This document shows, piece after piece, positions 1 to 6,249 of a stretch of 9,312 bases of DNA; the first letter of the stretch is position 1; each line of letters opens with the position of its first letter. The notes under the pieces were generated by a model, which was given only the letters and a program-made list of their open reading frames with translations, searched no databases and was not told the origin of the DNA. The translations under genes and the position numbers were made by a program. Location of the stretch: the NCBI GenBank assembly GCA_036794395.1, contig DAIRGS010000274.1, positions 1 through 9,312 of the forward strand, in the 5' to 3' direction. Origin of the DNA: DASXMX01 sp036794395. GTDB taxonomy: Bacteria; Planctomycetota; Phycisphaerae; Tepidisphaerales; Tepidisphaeraceae.

Positions 1-4
1 CCCC

Positions 5-137
5 CGGGAGAGGGCCGGGGTGAGGGCGAATGTTAAGCGGCTCCAATTTCCGCCAGCAAAGCGAGGTCGATTGCGAGGATCATGATTACTGGAAACGAAT
101 GGCACCTGGCATTCGCCCTCACCCCAGCCCTCTCCCG
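5..137. repeat. REP-type inverted repeat, outer arms
   Basis: Arms 5-32 and 110-137 are reverse complements over 28 nt with one mismatch. The core is CCCTCACCCCAGCCCTCTCCC-like, written here as the two halves CCCTCACCCC and AGCCCTCTCCC. About 77 bp lie between the arms, with no credible gene. A diverged third copy (GGGAGAGGG at 339-347, then a G/A-rich tail to about 357) lies in the left-arm orientation. Similar GC-rich palindromes are dispersed between genes in many high-GC bacteria, so I read this as a REP-like intergenic repeat. Function unknown. Confidence 0.75.
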
Positions 138-144
138 ATGGGAG

Positions 145-333
145 CTTGTCATTACCCACAACTCGGCAGGGACGCCGGGGCGACCAGGAATTACGGTATT
201 TCGTAGGGGCGGACCCCCGTATCCACCCGCGTGCTTCGTCGGACAACGTGGGCGGACACGGGGGTCCGCCCCTACAAAATGCCCCGATGCCGATCCTTCG
301 TGCCGACGGCGCAAAGTTGTGGGTAATGACAAG
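145..333. mobile_element. MITE-like element with 19-bp perfect terminal inverted repeats
   Basis: The ends are CTTGTCATTACCCACAACT (145-163) and its exact reverse complement (315-333). They are flanked by the 9-bp direct repeat CGATGGGAG at 136-144 and 334-342, which looks like a target-site duplication. Removing the element and one duplicate joins CCCTCTCCC-GAT-GGGAGAGGG, restoring the loop and second arm of a REP-type palindrome. The whole 189 bp is an imperfect palindrome with a strong inner hairpin. It has no transposase, and its short open frames are low-complexity by-products of the palindrome. It would be a non-autonomous element mobilised in trans. The terminal repeats do not match anything near the transposase at 7334-8581. 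Confidence 0.72.
203..275. repeat. Long GC-rich palindrome inside the MITE-like element
   Basis: GTAGGGGCGGACCCCCGT at 203-220 is perfectly complementary to 258-275 (18 bp). Pairing continues with mismatches toward the centre (221-230 against 248-257), giving a cruciform or hairpin of about 70 nt. Chance reading frames through this unit give peptides like VGADPR...GPPL, which often appear as spurious ORFs in genomes carrying this repeat. Confidence 0.75.
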
Positions 334-466
334 CGATGGGAGAGGGGGCAAGAGGGCGCGCGTCAAACCGCGCAACAAAACGTGGACTAACGCGATCCTT
401 GAAAACGATGGGGTTTCATCAGCCCAGCCTCGCACTCCCTTGAACATCCAGTGAATGCTCGATCTT

Positions 467-763
467 TCAGCGCGTGTCGGCGGTTGCGGGGCGGCTGATG
501 TCGATCCAGCTTTGCTTCCCGCCGGGCAGGGGCTGCTGGGGGGCCAGCTTCAGATTGTGGGCCTCCACGGTGCGCTGGATGGCATTGGGTGCAGTGTATA
601 TCGCAATCTGAACCTGCTGATCCCAGAGCTTCGCCTGGCGGGAGCGGATTTGGTCATGCATCTGAGCCGTCTGGTGGCCAAGCTCCAGGTGCTGCTGGCG
701 GAGTTGGAGCAACACCAGGGCGATCAGGGAGGCAGAGAAGACACAAATCAGCAGCTTGATCAT
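467..763 (-). CDS. ftsL: FtsL-like bitopic cell-division protein
   Basis: A 98-aa protein with FtsL architecture: almost no cytoplasmic tail, one hydrophobic helix (about residues 3-20), a Q/L/H-rich stretch suited to a coiled coil (about 21-52), and a short extracytoplasmic tail containing APNAIQRTVEAHNLKL, which resembles the distal A...I...A...L pattern of FtsL/DivIC proteins. FtsL pairs with FtsB/DivIC and FtsQ at the septum and helps activate septal peptidoglycan synthesis. Its position downstream of rsmH, the classic place for ftsL, is the strongest argument, because the sequence family is poorly conserved. The start is the ATG at 763, with no clear Shine-Dalgarno sequence. A stable UUCG hairpin lies just upstream. 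A different small coiled-coil membrane protein cannot be excluded. Confidence 0.65.
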   Translation of the reverse strand: MIKLLICVFSASLIALVLLQLRQQHLELGHQTAQMHDQIRSRQAKLWDQQVQIAIYTAPNAIQRTVEAHNLKLAPQQPLPGGKQSWIDISRPATADTR

Positions 764-790
764 GGCAATCGGGATTAGATCATCTGGGCG

Positions 791-808
791 TGGTCGCCGA
801 AGCGACCA
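791..808 (-). other. UUCG-capped hairpin between the LysM gene and ftsL
   Basis: Read on the minus strand, this is TGGTCGC-TTCG-GCGACCA, a 7-bp perfect stem closed by a C(UUCG)G tetraloop, one of the most stable RNA hairpins. It lies 28 nt upstream of the ftsL-like start and 37 nt after the LysM stop. No U-tract follows, so it is not a standard intrinsic terminator. It may separate or stabilise the two messages. Confidence 0.6.
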
Positions 809-844
809 TGTCTTGCCAAAAAAAGGTGGACCCGTTGTCGGTGC

Positions 845-1918
845 CTAGTTGCTCGTGGCGACGCCCTTGGCCGGCAGCTTCAACCGCATGTTCGGCCGCA
901 CGTCTGCTTTCCCTTTGAGTACGTCGGCATTCATATCCTGAATCTCTGAATACCGCGCACCGCTGCCCAGTTGCTCCGAGGCGATCTTCCAGAGGGTGTC
1001 ATCTTGCTTCACCGTGTACATCACTGTCCCCGGCACTGTCGGCGCGGCGGCCTTCACCGGCGAGTGTTGCGGCGGTGCGACTGGCGCTTGCGCCACTTGC
1101 TGTGGGGGCTGCACCGCAGTTGGCGCCGGAACCGTGGCCGCAGGCGCGGGGATCAAGTATGTCCGGCCCGCGAAAACCTTCGACCCGTCTGGACCGACGG
1201 TCGGATTCGCGGCGATGATCGCTTCGCGGTTGGCCTTTGTGTTCGCACCCATATATTTGGAAGCAAATTTCGAGACAGTGTCGTTTTCTTCAGCCGTGAT
1301 CTGGCGGCCCTCGGGATGGGCGACGGGCGTCACGACTGCCTTGATCGGGCCCGTGGAGATGCCGACCGAAGTGCCATCGCGGTTCACCAGTTCCATGTTG
1401 TGTTGACGCGCTTCGTTGGCGAGGCGTTCCATCGCTGAACCACCGGCGACAGCGACGGTGCCGTTGGCTTGCGTGTCGTTGTTTGTGCCCTGGTTCGGGT
1501 CGGAGAGTTTGACCGGGGAATTGTCGCTGGCTTGGCCGGTGCCCTCGGCGGACGTGACCGGACCTTGATCAACTGGGCCTTGCCCGTTTGCCATTCGAGT
1601 GGGGAATTGAAGTTGCGAAGGATCTCCACCGGGACTGATCTGGATCTGGGTGGTTCCAGGATTCTGCCGGGCCTCGGGCTCGATTTGAGTTGCTACCCGG
1701 TTTTGTGGAACGACCGGCTGTGGCGCAATCACCACATCGGACGCTCCGGTTTGGCGCGAATTGGGGGCGTTCACGCTGCCCTTCACAGTTTCGTAGATAT
1801 TAGTCGCGTCGGCGCGAACCGGCTCCCCGCTGGTATTGATGTGATCCGAAAGCAGGATCCCAATCACGATAATGAATGCCAGCCCAACCAGCAGCCCGAT
1901 TTTCGTTTCACGCGTCAT
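845..1918 (-). CDS. Membrane-anchored protein with two LysM-type domains
   Basis: A 357-aa protein. Residues 1-25 carry a short charged start and one hydrophobic helix (about 7-24) without an obvious signal-peptidase site, so it is probably a bitopic anchor. Residues 30-200 are low-complexity, Q/N/P/G-rich and likely disordered. A degenerate LysM-like unit lies at about 206-257 (ITAEENDTVSKFASKYMG ... RTYLIP), followed by a P/A/Q linker (258-297) and a good LysM at 300-348 (YTVKQDDTLWKIASEQLG ... MRLKLP). LysM binds GlcNAc-containing glycans such as peptidoglycan, so the protein probably ties the inner membrane to the cell wall. It lies between rsmH and the ftsL-like gene, which suggests a division or envelope role. 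The ATG at 1918 has a good Shine-Dalgarno, GGAG, at 1924-1927. No catalytic domain is visible. Confidence 0.85.
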   Translation of the reverse strand: MTRETKIGLLVGLAFIIVIGILLSDHINTSGEPVRADATNIYETVKGSVNAPNSRQTGASDVVIAPQPVVPQNRVATQIEPEARQNPGTTQIQISPGGDPSQLQFPTRMANGQGPVDQGPVTSAEGTGQASDNSPVKLSDPNQGTNNDTQANGTVAVAGGSAMERLANEARQHNMELVNRDGTSVGISTGPIKAVVTPVAHPEGRQITAEENDTVSKFASKYMGANTKANREAIIAANPTVGPDGSKVFAGRTYLIPAPAATVPAPTAVQPPQQVAQAPVAPPQHSPVKAAAPTVPGTVMYTVKQDDTLWKIASEQLGSGARYSEIQDMNADVLKGKADVRPNMRLKLPAKGVATSN

Positions 1919-1984
1919 GACGACTCCGGAGGAATCGCCGACCAGGGATCATTGAGCGCTAACCGGAACCGGTGTCCCGTCTTT

Positions 1985-2019
1985 CAATCAGCATTCAGCA
2001 ATCCGCAATCAGCAATCTA
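1985..2019. repeat. Heptamer tandem repeat overlapping the rsmH stop
   Basis: Five consecutive 7-mers, consensus CAATCAG: CAATCAG, CATTCAG, CAATCCG, CAATCAG, CAATCTA. The last unit contains the complement of the rsmH TAG stop (2017-2019), so the array begins inside the stop codon and runs into the space before the LysM gene. Short heptamer arrays of this kind occur as intergenic STRR elements in several bacterial phyla. Confidence 0.75.
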
Positions 2020-2919
2020 AACTTTCTCTCCCACTCTCAATTTCGCGGATCGCGAACGCGGGTTTCGGTCAAGCTCTTCGTCGGCTGGGGTAAGGGGCTT
2101 TTTGGTGATGACCTTGAGCGCCCCAACCTGTTCAGCCATACGAAATGCCTGCTTCACCATGCGATCTTCCGTCGAATGAAAGCTGATCACCGCAAACCGG
2201 CCACCGACATTCAGATGCCGCGGCGCCTGCTCCAGCAGCACACCGAGGTTCTGAAGTTCATGGTTCACTTCCATGCGAAGGGCCATGAACGTCCGGGTCG
2301 CGGGATCAATTTTCGCCGGGGCTCCGCCCCGTGACGGAATGGCCGAGCGGACAAGCTCGGCCAATCGATCCGTAGTATTGATCGGCGAGAAATGACGCGC
2401 CTCCACAATCTTTCTGGAAATTCGCCGGGAGTAATGCTCCTGCGCGTTTTTGTATAGGACGTTGGCGAGGTCTTCTTCGCGGAGTTTGTTCACCAGATCC
2501 GCGGCGGTCGTGGCGCTCCGCGGATCGATGCGCATATCCAAAGGCATGGGTGTGGCGAATGACAATCCGTAGGCTTCATCGAAGAGCTGATTGGTGCTGA
2601 TCCCCAGGTCGGCGAGGATCCCATCCACCTTTGATATGCCGGCATGTTCGAGCACGTCCGATAATTCAGCGAAGTTTGCGTGAAAGAACCGGATGCGGCA
2701 GGGGAGGCCGGCCAAACGTTCCCGGGCAAATTCCAGATTGCGTGGATCGGCATCCAGTGCGAGGAGTTGGCCACCCTTCCCAAGCACTTCGGCAAGTGCA
2801 CGGGCATGCCCGCCGCGTCCAAGGGTGCAATCAACAAACGTGGCCCCTGGGCGCGGCGCCAATAGTTCGAGTGTCTCAGTTAAAAGGACTGTATCATGCC
2901 CGTCAGACGGAGGGTTCAT
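2017..2919 (-). CDS. rsmH: 16S rRNA (cytosine(1402)-N(4))-methyltransferase RsmH (MraW)
   Basis: A 300-aa SAM-dependent methyltransferase, full length for the family, which methylates N4 of C1402 in the 16S rRNA decoding centre. Visible motifs: N-terminal HDTVLLTE (8-15); SAM-binding motif I, VDCTLGRGGHA (29-39); acidic motif LALDADP (53-59); ILADLGIST (101-109); PLDMRID (126-132); DPATRTFMALRMEVN (205-219); SFHSTEDRMVK (246-256), where the family usually has SFHSLEDR; ITKKPLTP (271-278); and the closing NPRSRSAKLRV (286-296). The start is the ATG at 2919, without a recognisable Shine-Dalgarno. It lies downstream of mraZ as in most dcw clusters, but 848 bp away instead of being adjacent. Its stop lies in a heptamer repeat. 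Confidence 0.97.
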   Translation of the reverse strand: MNPPSDGHDTVLLTETLELLAPRPGATFVDCTLGRGGHARALAEVLGKGGQLLALDADPRNLEFARERLAGLPCRIRFFHANFAELSDVLEHAGISKVDGILADLGISTNQLFDEAYGLSFATPMPLDMRIDPRSATTAADLVNKLREEDLANVLYKNAQEHYSRRISRKIVEARHFSPINTTDRLAELVRSAIPSRGGAPAKIDPATRTFMALRMEVNHELQNLGVLLEQAPRHLNVGGRFAVISFHSTEDRMVKQAFRMAEQVGALKVITKKPLTPADEELDRNPRSRSAKLRVGEKV

Positions 2920-2977
2920 TGCAATAATCTACTTGCAACTTCCGTTTTGTAAGGCATAATGCTTTCGTTCGGCGGAT

Positions 2978-3661
2978 GTTTGCCCGCGATTGGGCAAACC
3001 GGGGGGTTTGGCGAGTTTATATGCTCGACAACCCGGTTTAACTGGCACGCGGCAGATTTTCCGAGTTGCAAAATGATGCGCTGGTCTGTTATCAGCGTGT
3101 TGGGCGACCTGTCTCGATCGAACGATACGGCAAAGCCGGGCATCCTGCCCCCCCGATTGCAGTCGGGGGCCCCGAATCCGTGGGATGACCTCGCAGTATC
3201 GCTAACAATTTCGTGCATGCCGCAGACGGCGGGGTCCAATCCGCCGCCCGCGACACGCGCCTCACGGAAAAGGGGGCCATCCAGGGGCCTCGCCTTTACC
3301 GCTTCCCGTTCACCGGCCGCCCCTCGCACTCCAGGTGGCGTTTCCAACGCCATGCTCCCGGACCACGAAAGGCGGTCGGCATCTGGGTTCGGGTATGCCA
3401 CGCGAGGGCTCACAACCCGCATGCCCTCGCAGGGCATCTCCCGACACGCAGCCATGCACCCACATCCTTGCGAGCGTCCAACCGTTGCCGCTAAAGCGCT
3501 GGCATCCATGCCATCGCGGAAAGGGGCTGTCTTGGCGCGGAGAGTCATTCTCCACGGGGCAAGACCGGTCCGGCCGTGTCAAAACAACATACTGGGTTTT
3601 ACTGGTAGCCTATCCTTCCCTGAATTGGCCCCTACATCCGGTCGCGATTACCGCCGCGACC
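2978..3661 (-). ncRNA. Candidate large structured RNA between mraZ and rsmH
   Basis: No credible protein lies in this 848-bp gap (2920-3767), but it is dense in hairpins: 2978-2985/2992-2999 (8 bp), 3079-3083/3093-3097, 3150-3156/3163-3169 (7 bp), 3228-3232/3241-3245, 3336-3342/3346-3352 (7 bp, 3-nt loop), 3361-3364/3374-3377 beside 3378-3382/3395-3399, 3421-3426/3432-3437, 3539-3543/3549-3553 and 3640-3646/3655-3661. A longer-range 6-bp helix, 3123-3128/3196-3201, encloses two of them. The helix 3264-3275/3299-3309 pairs well only as minus-strand RNA, where G-U pairs replace A-C mismatches of the plus strand. That orientation matches the flanking genes. Short strings recall RNase P RNA, but its hallmark GGAAAGUCC is absent. 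Ends and identity are unknown; an mraZ-rsmH leader or trailer is an alternative. Confidence 0.45.
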
Positions 3662-3680
3662 CGCGGTTGATTGTCATGTG

Positions 3681-3702
3681 ACGGGCAGTCCATTGCGCCC
3701 GT
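3681..3702 (-). terminator. Possible terminator-like hairpin after mraZ
   Basis: ACGGGC (3681-3686) pairs with GCCCGT (3697-3702) across a 10-nt loop, 66 nt after the mraZ stop. A second hairpin, GGTCGCG/CGCGACC (3640-3661), follows on the transcribed strand. Neither has a U-tract, so they may mark the mraZ mRNA 3' end or belong to the structured RNA segment. Confidence 0.3.
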
Positions 3703-3767
3703 TGATATCTGCCAACCGCAATTCGAAGCTTTGCCCTGTGCTCTTCGCAATGCGTCGTCGGCAACTC

Positions 3768-4256
3768 CTAACCTTGCCCGGTTGCCGTCGCGTTGGGTGT
3801 CTGGCGAACTTGTTTCGCCCGAATTGCAACTTCTGCTCGACGTGCCAGAAGTTCTTCGCGGCGAACCTGCCAGTCCGAACGATTCCAAATTTCCAGATGA
3901 TCGCGCGATCCGATCATCGTCACTTCTTTGCCCAATCCAGTTCGCTTTAGCGTCTTATCTGGAATCAACATTCTGCCCTGGCTATCCCACGTCACTTTGT
4001 CTGCCAGAGCGAAATTCATGTGATCAAAATCGAGTTGCTCTTCTTCGGGCGTAATCTCCGGCTGTTCCTGAAAAACCATTTGCTCGTAATACAATTCAGG
4101 ATACAACCACGGTTTTCCGTTTCGGCCCAGTACGAGAAAGAACGCGTCGCCGTCGCGATCGGAATTGATGGCCTTGCGAATATCGGAGGGAAGCGATAAC
4201 CGATTCTTGTCATCGATGCCCAACTCGAATTCACCAATCAGCAGGAGGTGTCGCAA
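3768..4256 (-). CDS. mraZ: MraZ, AbrB-like regulator of the division/cell-wall cluster
   Basis: A 162-aa protein with two tandem SpoVT/AbrB-type half-domains, each with its MraZ signature: DDKNRLSLPSDIR (about 15-27) and DSQGRMLIPD (91-100). MraZ forms a ring-shaped oligomer and binds GTGGG-type repeats upstream of its own gene, usually repressing the dcw cluster. The C-terminal 20 residues are charged and then low-complexity. The start is uncertain: the TTG at 4256 leaves just seven residues before GEFELGIDDK, close to the normal MraZ start, but it has only a weak GGAA upstream, and in-frame CTG codons are nearby. Two GTGG motifs 10 bp apart (complement at 4299-4302 and 4309-4312) fit the MraZ-box period but are weak. 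rsmH is the next gene on this strand, after an 848-bp gap. Confidence 0.95.
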   Translation of the reverse strand: MRHLLLIGEFELGIDDKNRLSLPSDIRKAINSDRDGDAFFLVLGRNGKPWLYPELYYEQMVFQEQPEITPEEEQLDFDHMNFALADKVTWDSQGRMLIPDKTLKRTGLGKEVTMIGSRDHLEIWNRSDWQVRREELLARRAEVAIRAKQVRQTPNATATGQG

Positions 4257-4415
4257 GGTTTTTCGTTCCAGTTCCCAACATCGGCGTGGGTTCTTCTACC
4301 ACAATGCTCCACCATATCAAGACGAAAAATTCTTGCTTTTTCAATTTTTGCACGAGGGTTGGACGATAGTGCGTTTTCACGCATTCTCGGGGGGGCGCGT
4401 TAGGCGGGGTCGAGA

Positions 4416-4451
4416 GTTATCCACCGGTTGTTGGTGAAAATTGTGGATAAC
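4416..4451. promoter_or_regulatory. Inverted pair of DnaA-box-like sites upstream of mraZ
   Basis: TTATCCACC (4417-4425) and TGTGGATAA (4442-4450, complement TTATCCACA) face each other. With their flanking bases they form a perfect 9-bp inverted repeat, GTTATCCAC/GTGGATAAC, separated by 18 bp. The second site matches the E. coli DnaA-box consensus TTATCCACA exactly and the first differs at one base. They lie 160 bp upstream of mraZ, beside an A/T-rich stretch at 4325-4350. They could link division-cluster expression to DnaA. Only two boxes are seen, so an origin is not supported. Confidence 0.5.
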
Positions 4452-4466
4452 ATGGCGCACCATATG

Positions 4467-5201
4467 CTATCGCGGATGGTTCGCGCGTTTCAGATGCGAA
4501 ATGCCGGGCAGGAAGACCAGCAGACCGGCGAGTCCCGCTGTCGCCAGAAGCACAATCCATCCTTCAAATGCGGGATGTTTCACATCTTTCAGCAGCGCCC
4601 AGAGGACGCCCAACTTCCACTTTGCTCCACCGGAGGACTGCGCGCTCAAGTCCTCGCGTAAATACGCGAGTATTGGGCCGCCCACCAGGGAAGTGACGAG
4701 GATCGCCGACAAAATCATCTTCGCGCGCATCGAACGTGCGATCCGGCTCCATCCAAAAACCACCACGACATACAAGATCGAGTAGATGCCGGCCGGTGCG
4801 AGTGCCAGCAGTGGCTCCGCGGCGAGCGCGCCAGCAAACGCGAGCATGACTACGCTCGATGCGACGATCCACACCACGCCACGCAAATCAGGCAAGAGGA
4901 TCGGGAACAGAGCAGCGATGCCAAGCCATTGAACCACAAGCAATATACGCGGCGCCTGGAATTCACCCTGCTGCGGATAGTCGGCAAAGAAGGGGACTCT
5001 TGCCGCGGCAAGGCCAATCGCCACAAGTTGAATGGCGAGCCAGAGCAAAAGCGCTAAGGGCCAAGTCGCAGATTCGGGTTTTGTGATGAAGATCGCGCTT
5101 ACTGCGCTGTGGCTGCCGCGCTCCGCCAGCGAATCGCCGGCGGCACGGGAGGCGTCGGCTCGCTGGGCACTCCCACCTGATCGAATCGGATGTCGAGCCA
5201 T
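4467..5201 (-). CDS. Polytopic membrane protein of unknown function
   Basis: Up to 244 aa with about six predicted membrane helices (roughly residues 47-69, 84-105, 107-127, 131-151, 160-180 and 212-232). A polar, A/K-rich extramembrane segment (about 182-211) precedes the last helix, and the tail is short and basic. I do not recognise the family and see no catalytic motif. It follows the FtsQ-like gene directly, so co-transcription and an envelope role are likely. The start is unresolved. The only in-frame ATG (5201) lies 103 nt inside the FtsQ-like gene, and residues 1-35 are then an alternative reading of FtsQ codons. Near the FtsQ stop there are only CTG, GTA and ATC codons in this frame. 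The first 35 residues may therefore not be made, or initiation is non-canonical and coupled. Confidence 0.7.
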   Translation of the reverse strand: MARHPIRSGGSAQRADASRAAGDSLAERGSHSAVSAIFITKPESATWPLALLLWLAIQLVAIGLAAARVPFFADYPQQGEFQAPRILLVVQWLGIAALFPILLPDLRGVVWIVASSVVMLAFAGALAAEPLLALAPAGIYSILYVVVVFGWSRIARSMRAKMILSAILVTSLVGGPILAYLREDLSAQSSGGAKWKLGVLWALLKDVKHPAFEGWIVLLATAGLAGLLVFLPGISHLKRANHPR

Positions 5202-6079
5202 TTGTATCCGCCGTCCACCCGGCCGTATTGCTCATAGATCTGCCGGAGTGACTTAAGTTTATGCGGAGTATTCACTTCAATGAAAGAGTCGACTTCGTCA
5301 TCGCTGGGCGGCCGGCCCCACCAGATCTTGGTGTGAAAGCTGGTTTCAAGCACCAGTCGTGGATCGCCAAGGTTCACGCGTCCCATGTAGTTCTTCACAT
5401 CCACGCGCAAGATCTGTTGCGTGTAGGGAAGGTCGAACAGGTACTTAACCATTTTAAGGCCTGCCACCAGATCCTGGCCATGCCATTGTTCGCCGGACAG
5501 ATGGGGCGGTGACAGGGCTACGCCTTCAATCACGCGGATACAGGTTTTGCCATCGGGGCCGAACTGGATACTCGGCACCTGCTCTTCGGTGAATCGCTCG
5601 GACAGGCGAATCCCCACTTCATCCACGAGCCAATAAAACGGTCCTGATTTAACGAGCGCTACTGGAGCGCGGTAATCGCAATCCACTTCGAGCGTATCGC
5701 CCGGCTTATGTGTGAACGCGCGCCGGACACTTCTCACCTTCTTCACCCACGGATTTCGACCCAGCATCTCGGCGGTATCCACCAGGAGCTTGTGATCGAA
5801 CGATGAATGCGCGCCCAGCGGACGCGCGATGGCCGCGATCTGCTCGACGAGAAAATCGTTCATCCATGCCGGTCGATTCTTCAGCACGATGATGAGCGGC
5901 TGAGCGCTAAATCCAACCCGCTGCTCGACATACTGATCGGCATAGTAGTAGCCCGCGCCAACGCCGCCGAACAGCAAGAACGCAAGCAGCGCCTGCGATC
6001 CAAGCCGGATCAACCGACGGCGTTTCTCCGGATCCATTGGCTTGCGAACCTTCGCGGGTTTCTTCTTCTTTTGTGCCAT
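5099..6079 (-). CDS. ftsQ: FtsQ/DivIB-like cell-division protein
   Basis: A 326-aa bitopic protein: a very basic cytoplasmic tail (KKKKPAKVRK), one membrane helix (about 25-48), then an extracytoplasmic region with the FtsQ pattern. NPWVKKVRSVRRAF (109-122), DTLEVDCDYRAPVAL (128-142) and WLVDEVGIRL (150-159) correspond to the POTRA and early beta region. QQILRVDVKN (221-230) and the C-terminal EVNTPHKLKSLRQIY...DIRFD (268-300) resemble the FtsQ beta domain, which usually ends in an (I/L)DLRF strand. FtsQ bridges FtsL/FtsB to the septal synthase complex. The P-rich tail (about 305-315) is extra. The ATG at 6079 has GAGGGG about 10 nt upstream. Finding it upstream of mraZ, apart from ftsL and without ftsA/ftsZ, is unusual. 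Assignment is by architecture and motif order, so remote homology remains possible. Confidence 0.7.
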   Translation of the reverse strand: MAQKKKKPAKVRKPMDPEKRRRLIRLGSQALLAFLLFGGVGAGYYYADQYVEQRVGFSAQPLIIVLKNRPAWMNDFLVEQIAAIARPLGAHSSFDHKLLVDTAEMLGRNPWVKKVRSVRRAFTHKPGDTLEVDCDYRAPVALVKSGPFYWLVDEVGIRLSERFTEEQVPSIQFGPDGKTCIRVIEGVALSPPHLSGEQWHGQDLVAGLKMVKYLFDLPYTQQILRVDVKNYMGRVNLGDPRLVLETSFHTKIWWGRPPSDDEVDSFIEVNTPHKLKSLRQIYEQYGRVDGGYKWLDIRFDQVGVPSEPTPPVPPAIRWRSAAATAQ

Positions 6080-6180
6080 ACCAAGACTGCCCCTCGGGTC
6101 AGAGGGATTCGCAGATCCTCCCGGCCCTTATCGGACGGGATCAACCACGGGCTGAAGCGAAACGGTCAAGTAGGCGGCAT

Positions 6181-6210
6181 CCCCAGTGTCCAACACCCCA
6201 GCGTCCAAAC
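6181..6210. repeat. Tandem 15-bp repeat before the antitoxin gene
   Basis: CCCCAGTGTCCAACA (6181-6195) is followed directly by CCCCAGCGTCCAAAC (6196-6210), 12 of 15 bases identical. It lies 40-69 bp upstream of the antitoxin ATG, just ahead of a possible -10 (TATCCT, 6236-6241). Toxin-antitoxin operons are usually autorepressed, so this could be an operator. No convincing -35 is visible. Confidence 0.4.
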
Positions 6211-6249
6211 CCCTGTACGGCCCTTGAGATCGTGTTATCCTGTCGTTTG

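Noticed and set aside
82..454. Overlapping ~100-aa frames in the left repeat region
   Set aside because: They are translations of the palindromic repeats and MITE arms, with the repeat-derived VGADPR/GPPL peptides on both strands.
971..1438. Plus-strand frames opposite the LysM gene and other core genes
   Set aside because: Antisense shadows of well-supported genes with low-complexity R/C/G composition.
2978..3661. RNase P RNA (rnpB) or tmRNA in the mraZ-rsmH gap
   Set aside because: Some strings look similar (CACCUGGAG, GGUGAAC, GCGGUAA), but the near-universal GGAAAGUCC and ACAGAA...GGCUUA blocks are missing and the order is wrong. No GGUUCGAUUCC-type tmRNA end is present.
2959..3681. Long plus-strand open frame (240 aa) and an overlapping minus-strand frame (2916-3548, 210 aa) between mraZ and rsmH
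   Set aside because: Both products are rich in S, P, R and C, have no recognisable domain, and overlap antisense over most of their length. The DNA shows hairpin structure instead of coding character.
4257..4466. Replication origin upstream of mraZ
   Set aside because: Only two DnaA-like boxes and a short A/T-rich stretch, and no dnaA or dnaN nearby.
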